DNA of 64,000 nucleotides from Nissolia schottii (taxonomy: Eukaryota > Streptophyta > Magnoliopsida > Fabales > Fabaceae), in the NCBI GenBank assembly GCA_003254905.1, contig QANU01028427.1, forward strand, positions 131,726 to 195,725, written 5' to 3'. Of this stretch, positions 12,259 to 20,944 are shown one piece after another; position 1 is the stretch's first letter; each line of letters starts with the position of its first letter. The notes under the pieces were generated by a model. The model ran no database searches. It had not been told where the DNA came from and saw nothing but the letters and a program-made list of their open reading frames with translations. A program made the position numbers and the translations under genes.

Positions 12259-13265
12259 CCCTCTTCGGAATGGATAATTTGGTGCACAATTAATGTTCAC
12301 TCTATTAACTTTGACTGACGTACCTAAAGAGTCCGTTATTAACATACTTCAAAGAAAAAGTAAACAAAAATTTAAGGGTTGATATCCTATTTTATCTCAC
12401 GACTTTACATCCTTATGCTAATTGGTCTTTCAACTTAAAAGTCACGCAAATGTTGGACTCGTTATCCTAGGTAGTCTCTAGACATTCATAGTATTACACT
12501 AAGTAGTCCCACAATAATCTAATTATTTTCTCTTGAACATGGAATAGGGATTAATTAGTCAAACGTTTGCAAAATCTAAGGATTAACATGCTACTTTTTT
12601 AAGTTAAGAGACCAACTAAGATACATGTGAAAATTTTAGGATCAAATGGGGTATTATAACCCAAAATTAAAACTTGCTTCAAGTACCAATGTGTATATGA
12701 ATTGTTTTAATGACCAATCACTTAAGAAGACATGGGTGGATACTCTTTCAAAGATTAAAACGTAGTTTTTTCTTTTTATCTAAATTTATTTAATAGAGTA
12801 GTGGCATGCTTATTGATTCTTGCAATGTGTAAATATATTATACTATTTTATTCCATCTAATTATTATTATTATTTGTAAAAAAGTCTATCTATTTTTATG
12901 AGTGTGTAGTATGCTATTTACTAAAATTATGATATAATTGCTTGCTCATAATTAGATTAGTGTGTACATAAGTTAGTCGAGATGGTAGATGCTCGACCCT
13001 TTAATCAAAAAAGCCTCATGTTCTTATATTGCTTTTGCCCATCACAACTTGAGTTTTAATTAGTTTAACAATTTGTTGTTTCTCTCAATGGTCCATGCAG
13101 GATGCAGATAAGGTAACCCTAGTTAAATTGACTGGTCTAGACCAGAAGCAGATAAACAATTGGTTCATAAACCAAAGGAAGCGCCATTGGAAACCATCGG
13201 AGGAAATGCAAGCTGCAGTGTTGGATGGTATATATGGACCTATCTTCATGAGTGAGAGTGACTGA
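6150..13265 (+). CDS. Class I KNOX homeodomain transcription factor (KNAT2/6-like)
   Basis: Exons: 6150-6401, 6611-6754, 6921-7092, 11905-12146, 13101-13265. The joined frame is 975 bases, 324 residues plus TGA, close to the usual length of KNAT2/6. Domains: Pro-rich N-terminus; KNOX1 about residues 63-99 ([23 protein letters not shown]); an eight-Asn tract; KNOX2 about 123-163 ([22 protein letters not shown]); ELK ([18 protein letters not shown]); TALE homeodomain with the Pro-Tyr-Pro loop insertion (KWPYPT) and recognition helix [13 protein letters not shown]. Proteins of this class are nuclear, pair with BELL homeodomain partners and maintain meristems. Intron 3 is 4812 bases. Its expected acceptor, just before the codons for Asp-Glu-Val-Ser-Ala-Gly, reads AA instead of AG. 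The next AG, six bases on (11903-11904), keeps frame and drops Asp-Glu, and I used it. The homeodomain is somewhat diverged ([10 protein letters not shown] where IALAxxTGLD is usual). Class I is certain; the subclade is less so. Confidence 0.9.
6672..6689 (+). repeat. AAT/AAC trinucleotide repeat encoding poly-Asn in KNOX exon 2
   Basis: An AAT/AAC run inside exon 2 encodes eight consecutive Asn residues in the linker between KNOX1 and KNOX2. It stays in frame, so length changes would be tolerated as whole residues. Confidence 0.8.
6864..6899. repeat. (TA)n microsatellite, KNOX intron 2
   Basis: Uninterrupted TA dinucleotide run ending about 20 bases before the exon 3 acceptor. It may crowd the branch-point and polypyrimidine region. 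Confidence 0.85.
7097..7245. repeat. (CT)n, (TA)n and (GA)n tracts at the start of KNOX intron 3
   Basis: A CT run begins a few bases after the donor at 7093. Near 7194-7212 there is a TA run directly followed by about 16 GA units (7213-7245). ORFs across these are repeat artefacts. Confidence 0.85.
8661..8840. mobile_element. Fold-back MITE in KNOX intron 3
   Basis: The arm 8661-8735 (CATTCAATTAAAATG, then GATTATAT and ATTATTTTTAGAA) pairs with 8770-8840 read in reverse. The loop is short. There is no coding capacity. The superfamily was not determined. Confidence 0.6.
8860..8884. repeat. (TA)n microsatellite in KNOX intron 3
   Basis: A TATATGTATATATATAT run just after the fold-back element. 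Confidence 0.7.
9543..9746. repeat. Four tandem ~35 bp palindromes with poly-T spacers, KNOX intron 3
   Basis: Units lie at 9543-9577, 9604-9638, 9653-9687 and 9712-9746. Each reads GTCTGAATTCGCCACA, two to four central bases, then its inverse. Unit 1 is almost perfect; units 2 to 4 carry a few substitutions. Spacers of 14-26 bases are mostly T (with a T/A-rich palindrome in the first). Unit starts are 61, 49 and 59 bases apart. A transcript of the intron would form a row of short GC-rich hairpins in an AT-rich context. I do not know a transposon class that explains it. Confidence 0.85.
10375..10401. repeat. (AC)n-(TA)-(TG)n palindromic microsatellite
   Basis: Alternating purine-pyrimidine palindrome, CACACACA then TATA then TGTGTGTG, in KNOX intron 3. 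Confidence 0.8.
11374..11615. mobile_element. MITE with ~40 bp inverted repeats in KNOX intron 3
   Basis: The left end (GCAACGTTTGGTAAGCGTC, then GAACAGAAAATACAGAGA) is mirrored at the right end (TTTGTATTTTCTGTTC, then GACACTTACCAAACACTGTC). About 240 bases, no ORF. The end sequence recalls a common dicot MITE family that begins with a GTTTGGTAAG core. The target duplication is not clear. Confidence 0.65.
12223..12256. repeat. (AAT)n microsatellite in KNOX intron 4
   Basis: Eleven or so AAT/TAA units about 75 bases after the exon 4 donor. Confidence 0.85.
12377..12662. mobile_element. Fold-back MITE in KNOX intron 4
   Basis: The left arm starts at 12377 (GGTTGATATCCTATTTTATC, later TTGGTCTTTCAACTTA). 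The right arm ends at 12662 (TAAGTTAAGAGACCAACTAAG, later GGATCAAATGGGGTATTATAACC). The arms pair over about 60 bases with mismatches. No coding capacity. Confidence 0.55.
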
Positions 13266-13459
13266 GGTGCATGGTGTATAAATCTCATACCCCTCAATAA
13301 TTTGCTTTTGCTCAACATAAAAGAACAAAAAACAATCTAATTTTATGATTGATCATATAATAAATTGAGACTTTTGTGGTCATGAACCACTTTTGGTTCA
13401 CTCCTTCGTTTTGTTAATTAGTGGCAAATTAAGAACTATCTCTCCGAGAGCTTATGCTA

Positions 13460-13741
13460 TACTACAAAAAAATTGACTATTACCGTCAACATATTACTGT
13501 CGGTAAACGCAATATAACTGAAGGTATTCGGTTCGTGCAAAAAGAACCGGGAAAGAGGCATCAGATTACCGTTGGGAAAAAATTTTGACAGTAACACCAA
13601 CGGTAATTGTTAGTGGGAAATGGCGCGAAAAACTTACCGTCAGCATAAACTGATGGTAAAAATGTGAAGTTTTGTTTATAAAAAATAAAAAAGCATTTCC
13701 GTCTATCATAGCAAACGGTAAATTCAAACCAATTATAATCT
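13460..13741. mobile_element. CACTA transposon end with subterminal repeats
   Basis: It begins ACTACAAAAAAATTG at 13461 (the CACTACAA-type terminus with the first base changed) and carries many copies of a TTACCGTC / ACCGTTGG / CGGTAA motif in both orientations. Only one end is visible and there is no transposase. It lies about 200 bases downstream of the KNOX stop codon. Confidence 0.55.
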
Positions 13742-14905
13742 GCCAGGTTCAAAGTTAACTTAGTAACATAGGATTCCTTAAGCCGCTTAGCGCCTTGGCT
13801 AGGACGCTCAACGGCCATGAGGGACTCCCTGGCTACTTAGTCATCCTTGTGCCAAACCTTTCTCATGGGTTCAGGTCATGCCGCTCAGCGCACAGGCCAA
13901 AAGACAAGCTCAGTGGGTCAACTCAGGGTCAGGCTGCTCAGCGCACCAGAGTGGCCGCTCAGCGCCTTATCCTGCCTGAGGCCGCTCAGCGGTCCTGTGT
14001 GGCCGCTCAGCGCCTTGTTTTGAGCTAGGCCGCGCAGCAGACAAAGCCACAACATCAAAAATGGAAGTTTCTTTCTCCGTGCTTATTGAGGCTTCCTACA
14101 CAGTTCCAACCAGCACAGTTATATTTTCCTAACTCCAAAATTATGACAAACCGTCCTAGCATCATACTAAACATATTTTTGGCATCAAATCTACTAAGTT
14201 GGTTTTTCACATATCAGCCATATAACACATAAAATTCATCAAGGAGATGAATAAGTCAGGATTACCCACCTCCAAATCCAGGTTGGAAATGGTAGAAGTG
14301 AAGAGAAAAATTCCCTGAGCACTTCCATAACGATCCTGCTATTTTTTCGGCGTCCAGCAGCATCACAGTAGTGCACGAACGGACCATCAAAGAAAGAGAA
14401 AATGAAGCAAAGAAACAAAGGAACAAAGAAACGAAGCTTAAAGCTTCAGGAAAGAAAAAAAAAGATGGAAATGGCGCCAGGGGGTATTATATATAAATAT
14501 CTAACTTATGGATAAACATGACCCTTTCAGGCCAATTTTAATCATGCTTAATCGTGTTTTGTTATTCGTAGTCCCAGTACTTCACGTACGGTTGTCCGAA
14601 AAATATTCCGGACGTACCATTGCGATCTACTAATTTTCCTTATTAGTAGTTTGGGTTCGGTGGTGGTATTCAGGGAATTATTATTTTATTAGTGTATTTT
14701 ATGGTTACTTTCAGTATTCGAAAAAATTCCCGCTCGGACCGGAAGTCATCCCGAGTCTCAGGAAAGTTAGCGCGACCGTGAAGTCCTCATTTTAACTAGG
14801 ATTCTTATGAGTTAGAAGCAATAATTTAATTTTCTCACCTCCTTAATCAGCCTATAATTATTTATTATGCTAAATATCCGTACCGCGAAAAAGCGGGATG
14901 TTACA
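13742..14905 (-). mobile_element. Truncated long LTR (Tekay-like), minus orientation
   Basis: The right end, GGGATGTTACA at 14905, is the start of an LTR (TGTAACATCCC) read on the minus strand. The block at about 14570-14610 (ACTTCACGTACGG, then TGTCCGAAAAATATTCCG) is shared, at the same distance from the LTR end, with the LTRs ending at 38910 and 63860. The TTACCCACC segment near 14263 also has counterparts. The left part is cut, bordering the CACTA end. 13780-14040 is GC-rich with repeated GCCGCTCAGCG. Confidence 0.6.
13780..14040. repeat. Interspersed GCCGCTCAGCG minisatellite inside the LTR
   Basis: Seven recognisable copies of a GCCGCTCAGCGC-like motif (near 13784, 13880, 13931, 13953, 13980, 14001 and 14029), spaced irregularly at 20-100 bases. 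They create an apparent ORF on the + strand that I treat as repeat-derived. Confidence 0.7.
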
Positions 14906-15183
14906 TAGACACAGTGGGGATGTCTTTGGTATGTAATTTGGATCTATGTGTATCTCTTATTACTCCTTACCATTGATGGTTCAACCCTTCAATGATAAAA
15001 AAAAAAAAGGTTATTCATTTTCTTTGCACTATTCAATCACATGGGTTAGAACCCACTAAACTGTAATCTCATATATTTAAGACTTTGAAACAACTATAAC
15101 AAATGTATATTTTTTACAACTCCAATGGAAAATATTAAAAAATCTTTCAATGGGCGTCTAAACTCACAACAGCCAGGTCTATA
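14906..15183. other. Intergenic, nothing recognised
   Basis: AT-rich sequence with an A run near 15000. No coding signal. Confidence 0.3.
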
Positions 15184-15870
15184 TGTAATATCTCGATTTT
15201 TTCTTACGAAGGATTTCACACAATAAATAAATACTAGCCAATTATTGAGACTGAAAAATTAAATCATAACATTTATTTTCTAAAAATACCAGTCAAAATA
15301 ATGGTTTCGCAATCTTGCGGGATTTTGCAAGATTCAGACCGATTTTCGGTCATCACCAGAATTTAACTACGAGTCAAAGGTATCAGTAAAATACACTTTT
15401 ATAAAAGTAGATTTACGAATACTTTAAATTAACTTAAATTTCTTATTTAAAAAAATAGTAGATCAAGATGGTGTGGTTGAATAATTTTTAAAACGTCCAT
15501 ATATAACAACTAACGACCAAACACGGCAGAACACGAGCTAAGAAAATCAAACACATCCACTGGAAGAATCACGAAGCACCTCCAGCAATGCTTCAAGGAA
15601 ACTCACGGCCAGCACAAGGCCATTTAGCAAGCAAGAAAATTCAAATTCTATCACCTAAGATGAGTCACCATGGGTGGCATCATTAATAATCATAATTCCA
15701 TTTCTTTTTGAATTAAATTTGGCCCAAAGTTGGAACCAAAAGCCACTGCCAGCTACCTATATAAGGCCACCCATCTCAGTCCAAATATTCAGTCAAGTTC
15801 TCTAAAGAACACATATACCACATGCTCGTTCGTTGTGTGCCCGCCGCAGGCAAAATTGACTGCACAAAAC
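15184..15870 (+). mobile_element. LTR fragment, plus orientation, with TATA box
   Basis: It starts TGTAATATCTCG at 15184, a variant of the TGTAACATCCCG start of the other LTRs. At 15758-15765 there is TATATAAG followed by C/T-rich leader-like sequence, as expected of the U3/R border. The 3' end of the LTR was not found, so the right limit is approximate. Assignment is from the start motif and promoter layout only. Confidence 0.4.
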
Positions 15871-16492
15871 ATCACTACAGAAAGTTTTATTTGTTTAAAA
15901 TATTTGTGTCTTTATTATATTATAATTAAATATGATGAATTTTAACATTAAAAAATTCATTTCTTTCTTAGTGTAATTCAATGTCGTTTTGAATGCCCAC
16001 GGCGTTTTGTTCCTCTATTCTTTCTTCCCTATCTTCAATTCTTCATGCACGTGACCTCTTTCCTCTTATATCTTCTTGGATTTTTAAGGCTTCGTTTGGT
16101 TTTCACTTTATTTTTTATCTTTTAAGATTTTATGGAAAAAGTGTTGGCAATTAAAATTGATTGGAAGTTAAACTTGCTTCTAGTAAGTTGGAGAACATTA
16201 ATCTATACAATTGCTTAATTGTTAAGGCTTTGAACAATCAAAGCTTAACCATTAAGATTGATAACTATTACTAACTAGTAGTCATGATCAATTTGGCCAC
16301 AACAATTTGAGTTGTCAAATTTAGTGACTTGATAAATAAGAGTCAAATTTAGTGGCTAGATAATTAGCCTTTATTAGCCAACCATGAAGTTCACTTTTGC
16401 AACTCAAATTCAATTTGAACACTTGCAAATCTATTTGCAACTCAAATTCAATTTGGACACTTTAACTCTATGTTGAAGGAAAAGTTCTAATT
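15871..16492. other. Intergenic, small direct repeat next to the gap
   Basis: AT-rich. About 16397-16462 has two copies of GCAACTCAAATTCAATTTG-type sequence followed by ACACTT, just before the run of unknown bases. No gene recognised. Confidence 0.35.
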
Positions 16493-17361
16493 NNNNNNNN
16501 NNNNNNNNNNNNNNNNNNNNNNNNNNNNNNNNNNNNNNNNNNNNNNNNNNNNNNNNNNNNNNNNNNNNNNNNNNNNNNNNNNNNNNNNNNNNNNNNNNNN
16601 NNNNNNNNNNNNNNNNNNNNNNNNNNNNNNNNNNNNNNNNNNNNNNNNNNNNNNNNNNNNNNNNNNNNNNNNNNNNNNNNNNNNNNNNNNNNNNNNNNNN
16701 NNNNNNNNNNNNNNNNNNNNNNNNNNNNNNNNNNNNNNNNNNNNNNNNNNNNNNNNNNNNNNNNNNNNNNNNNNNNNNNNNNNNNNNNNNNNNNNNNNNN
16801 NNNNNNNNNNNNNNNNNNNNNNNNNNNNNNNNNNNNNNNNNNNNNNNNNNNNNNNNNNNNNNNNNNNNNNNNNNNNNNNNNNNNNNNNNNNNNNNNNNNN
16901 NNNNNNNNNNNNNNNNNNNNNNNNNNNNNNNNNNNNNNNNNNNNNNNNNNNNNNNNNNNNNNNNNNNNNNNNNNNNNNNNNNNNNNNNNNNNNNNNNNNN
17001 NNNNNNNNNNNNNNNNNNNNNNNNNNNNNNNNNNNNNNNNNNNNNNNNNNNNNNNNNNNNNNNNNNNNNNNNNNNNNNNNNNNNNNNNNNNNNNNNNNNN
17101 NNNNNNNNNNNNNNNNNNNNNNNNNNNNNNNNNNNNNNNNNNNNNNNNNNNNNNNNNNNNNNNNNNNNNNNNNNNNNNNNNNNNNNNNNNNNNNNNNNNN
17201 NNNNNNNNNNNNNNNNNNNNNNNNNNNNNNNNNNNNNNNNNNNNNNNNNNNNNNNNNNNNNNNNNNNNNNNNNNNNNNNNNNNNNNNNNNNNNNNNNNNN
17301 NNNNNNNNNNNNNNNNNNNNNNNNNNNNNNNNNNNNNNNNNNNNNNNNNNNNNNNNNNNNN
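16493..17361. other. Assembly gap (869 N)
   Basis: All bases are N. The right side of the gap starts with a run of G followed by GGT repeats, a typical place for sequence assembly to stop. ORFs that cross the gap are meaningless. Confidence 0.99.
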
Positions 17362-18101
17362 GGGGGGGGGGGTGGTGGTGGAAGGGGAAACAGAGCATAA
17401 AATTGGACGTGTTTGGCCACACTTTCAAAATGTATTTAGTCACATTTTGGAAGTGTGGCTAAATTCAAAAGGGCCACCATCCTCCGGTGCATCACACAAC
17501 ATGCGTTTATGGTGTATCTTAGCCATAGCCTTGTTTGAGAGTTAGATTTAGAAAGAGGATAAAAAGAAATGGGATCTTTAAAAGATTTCATGTTATTTGA
17601 TAGTTAGTTTTAATATTTGAGGGTCTCTAAAACTCCAAAAACCTTTCGTATTTTCCCTTTTTAAAGTTTTCTAAAACGAGAAGGCAAATTCTTTGAAACC
17701 TTTCTTCCATATCTTTTCTCTTCTTTTTGTCATTTTAGTAACTCTGAAACAAATCTTAAACTATGTCTGAGAGTTTGATAGATGATGGTTTGATAGATAA
17801 TGGAAGGGAGTGACTATTAGTCAAACAAGTCACTTGTTTATTTGGATGTGTGACAAGTTTAATGAGGGGAAGGAAATGAAATCTATTCCCTTTTTTAACC
17901 CTCAATTTGGAGGGACTAGAAGTGTAGATATTGAGTAGCTCTCCTTTGCCATCCTACTTCATCCATTAAAATTATTCACAAACACATTTTTGATGGAATA
18001 AGCCACTCAGTCAAACATAGCCTTAGAGATAATAGTTCTAGCCAATGAACTTATAGTAGTGTTTGGTTCTTGTCTGAGCAGAAAAGGTAGAGATAATGGG
18101 A
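17362..18101. other. Intergenic after the gap
   Basis: G-rich at its first 30 bases, then AT-rich. The phrase CATAGCCTTGTTTGAGAG near 17523 and the inverse-like GTCAAACATAGCCTTAGAG near 18013 may mark a MITE, but the arms are too short to be sure. Confidence 0.3.
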
Positions 18102-18109
18102 CAATAGAG

Positions 18110-18759
18110 GAGTGTTATCAAATTGCGGTTATAGCGGCGCTACACTGCTATAGTGTTGTCTAAACCATACTAGTGTTGTTAAATAGCGGCTCAATGGCGT
18201 GGCAGATTTTGAAAAAATGCCACCACAATTGCATGGCATCACTGTTAATAGCATTGTGGCTGTGGCTGCCGCATTTCTCCATGGCACTGTGGCAGTCATG
18301 GCGCGTCGTGGCGGAAAAAGCGGTCAAACCCTTCATATCAGGTCTAATATCCTTTAGATCTGAACACATGCACTTTAGATTTGGACTAAGATGATGCAGA
18401 CAATCACAATGGAGTAGATGACGATCGTAAAGGGCGCAGGCATCGTCACGCGTGGCGGCAGCTATGGCGGAGCAGGGAAGCTGTAATGGCGCCTTTGAGT
18501 GCATGATTAGGTAAAAGGAGACGCAGTCACTGGGGTTGGATCCACGAGAGGATGGCGACTCCCATTTTAGGACCATAGTTAGACTACATAGTTAGGAGGT
18601 TCTAGCATACACACACACACACACACACAAAAATGTATGCATATACTTAAAAATATTTATGTTTTTAGTTGCTATGCCTTCCGCTATAAGCTGCAAAGCT
18701 ATCCGCTATATTTTCATGGTGAATTTTTGGCTCACTGCTATCCGCTATTGATAACACTG
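18110..18759. mobile_element. Non-autonomous hAT-type element
   Basis: The ends form inverted repeats: left GAGTGTTATCAAATTGCGG, right CCGCTATTGATAACACTG. The canonical hAT start is CAGTG. Flanking eight-base sequences CAATAGAG (18102-18109) and CAATGGAG (18760-18767) differ at one base, consistent with an old 8 bp target duplication. The interior has TATAGCGGC-type subterminal repeats, a CA microsatellite at 18608-18629 and no transposase. The same kind of element sits in MORC6 intron 14. Confidence 0.75.
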
Positions 18760-19019
18760 CAATGGAGACTTGTTTTTCATGTCCCTTCTTTTTTTGAACT
18801 ACAAAAATTACCTTTAAATTTGTTTCATGACATATCTCGTGTGTCTTTCATTTTTGGAGGCACAAAAATTAGCTTAAAATTGTCCCAAGACAGGAATAAT
18901 TTTAGGTTTTTGTGTGTTTCTCATTTATGCTGCCTATAAGAAGTGATTTGAGTATAATATATCCATTGTCCAAAATGATAGAGAAATAGAAGAGCTATAC
19001 ATCATAGGATTTAAGTTGG

Positions 19020-19405
19020 GTATGCCTTGCAACACTGGACATTTTCTTGTTGACAAGTTATGCTGGTTTTGGGAGAAGGAAGGATGCTAAATATTTGTAG
19101 CAATGTATAGTTTTTGCCGCTATTTGGTGCATTATGCTCTTGCACTTTTAATGACAAATTGTCAGACAACTATGTTTTGTGGGATAAGATTAGACGTTTG
19201 TCATCTGTTTCATGCAATGGTCACAATCTTTTTGGAGAAATTTTCCTTTCTGATATATTGAGAGAGTGGAAAACTTTAACTCCATTGTTAGCCAACTCCA
19301 TTGTTAGCCTTTTTGTTCTTGTTTTTGTATGGAGGAACTCTTGTCCTCTCCTTTTGTAATGGTCTTTTCTTAATGAAATTCTTCTTTTATCCCCAAAAAA
19401 AGGTT
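19020..19405 (+). mobile_element. L1-type LINE 3' end, 5' truncated
   Basis: A broken reading frame resembles the C-terminus of plant L1 ORF2 (phrases such as FNDKLSD..VLWDKIR.LSS and HNLFGEIFLSD). It is followed by AATGAAATTCTTCTTTTATCC and an A run, the usual 3' tail. A second, diverged copy of the same tail lies at 26428-26851. The 5' limit is approximate. Confidence 0.65.
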
Positions 19406-19497
19406 GGATGAATAAAATGGGGCAACATCTGGGAACTGCTTTGTGATTAAAAGAACTACCCGACCTTAAGGAAAATTTTTATTGTACACCTATTTAT

Positions 19498-19890
19498 GCA
19501 GTGAAAGCTCAACAAGAAAGTAAGCTTACTTTTGCAATTAAAAGGATAGTGTTGCATGAGTGAATGCATTAGACAAGATATGATTAGGAATGAATGCATT
19601 AAAGAAAAAGTTGGGATAAAACCTATTGTGACAAAGATGGTAGAATATCATCTTAGTTTGGGAACACGGGGAAAAGACAGTAGCCCAATAGGGGGACTAT
19701 TGCAGATGATTAGTAGTTGAATTGTTAAAAGTAGAGACCCAAAAAAGATTTATAGTTGAAATTGTTATAAAATGATTTTTATTTTAATGGTTTGATGTAG
19801 ACGTGATTTACAATAGGATACTAAGACATCTTTTGATTTATATAGTTGACTCCACTTAGTAGGTCAATGCTTAGTTCTTATTGTTGTTGT
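19498..19890 (+). mobile_element. RTE-type LINE 3' fragment
   Basis: Matches, with decay, the better-kept RTE tail at 24755-25180 (phrases for EKVGIKPIV.KMVEYHL and a final TTG repeat). Ends TTGTTGTTG at 19883-19890. It lies about 1 kb upstream of the first recognised MORC6 exon, possibly within a 5' UTR intron. Confidence 0.6.
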
Positions 19891-19997
19891 TTCTTTCAAC
19901 TCTTGAAGTTAGGAAATTATTTTATTATTGGTTATGTTCTCATCGAACTTCTTTTGTGTAGCAATCAAAGTTTGTTTGGTTTCTATTTATATTTTTG

Positions 19998-20242
19998 AAT
20001 AAAACATCAAATTAGTCCCTAGAGTTTGCAGCATCAATCAAATTTGTTCCCATTGTTTCAAATTGATCAAATTTGTTCCTGTAGTTGGCAAATGTCAATC
20101 AAATTAGTCCCTGGAGTAGACATGCAAAATGACTAACTTGATTGACATTTGCCAACTATAGGGACACATTTGTTGGCTTTAAAACTATAGGATAAATTTG
20201 ATTGATAATGCAAACTTCAAGGACTGATTTGATGGTTTATTC
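19998..20242. mobile_element. Fold-back MITE
   Basis: The left arm 19998-20116 (AATAAAACATCAAATTAGTCC ... GTTGGCAAATGTCAATCAA) pairs with 20125-20242 in reverse. The arms are about 115 bases with scattered mismatches and almost no loop. No coding capacity. Confidence 0.65.
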
Positions 20243-20944
20243 TTATGTTTTCAATCTATTTCCTTTCTATTAAGGATTTTGTGAAAGTAATAGTGAAAAT
20301 AATAACATTTAGTTCGAGGAATTGAACTAGCTTGATTTTGTTGACTAGGCCTATTGTGTTAAAATTAGCTTTTATCCTTTTTAACGAAACTTCAGTGTTG
20401 TTCGATATGCCTTGTATGTTTTGATTGCCATGATTTATAATGATCATACTTTGTCAATGGTTTCAAGAAAAATGTATAATAGTAATAATTTTGATTGCAT
20501 AGAGAAGTGACAGATATTCACCTTTTAATTTCTTGCTTATAGTAACTAAGCAATTTTGGTCTCTCTCTCCCCCCTGTTGATGATCTTGGGATCCTGATAA
20601 AGTGTTGTTAGTAGTGTACATTGACTACATTGCATTCCTATATATCGAAATATGAATGCAAGAATACAATTAGACGTCCAAGATATCTAGGAATAGGAAC
20701 CTTTCATGCATGTTCTACGATGCCTGTCTGCCAGCATACCATTTAGAGATTATGTTGTAGTTTCAAAGTTTTTTTCAGTCTCATGAATTCCTTTTCAACC
20801 AATAGTTAAAGTCATATATGTATACATTTTATTAGTTTGTGTTATTTATTGAATTTTTTTTTTCTATTTAGTTACTCAGTTGTATTCTTGTTTCATCATG
20901 CTAACCCAACTTTTTTCTGATTTCCTTTGGTTATAGGGATAAAT

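Noticed and set aside
13795..14028. 77-codon plus-strand ORF with AAQR repeats
   Set aside because: Created by the GCCGCTCAGCG repeat within an LTR.
16431..17443. Long minus-strand ORFs of more than 300 codons
   Set aside because: They cross the run of unknown bases; nearly all residues are undetermined.
18160..18576. 138-codon minus-strand ORF with many Cys and His
   Set aside because: It lies inside the hAT element at 18110-18759 and arises from its TATAGCGGC/ATGGC repeats.
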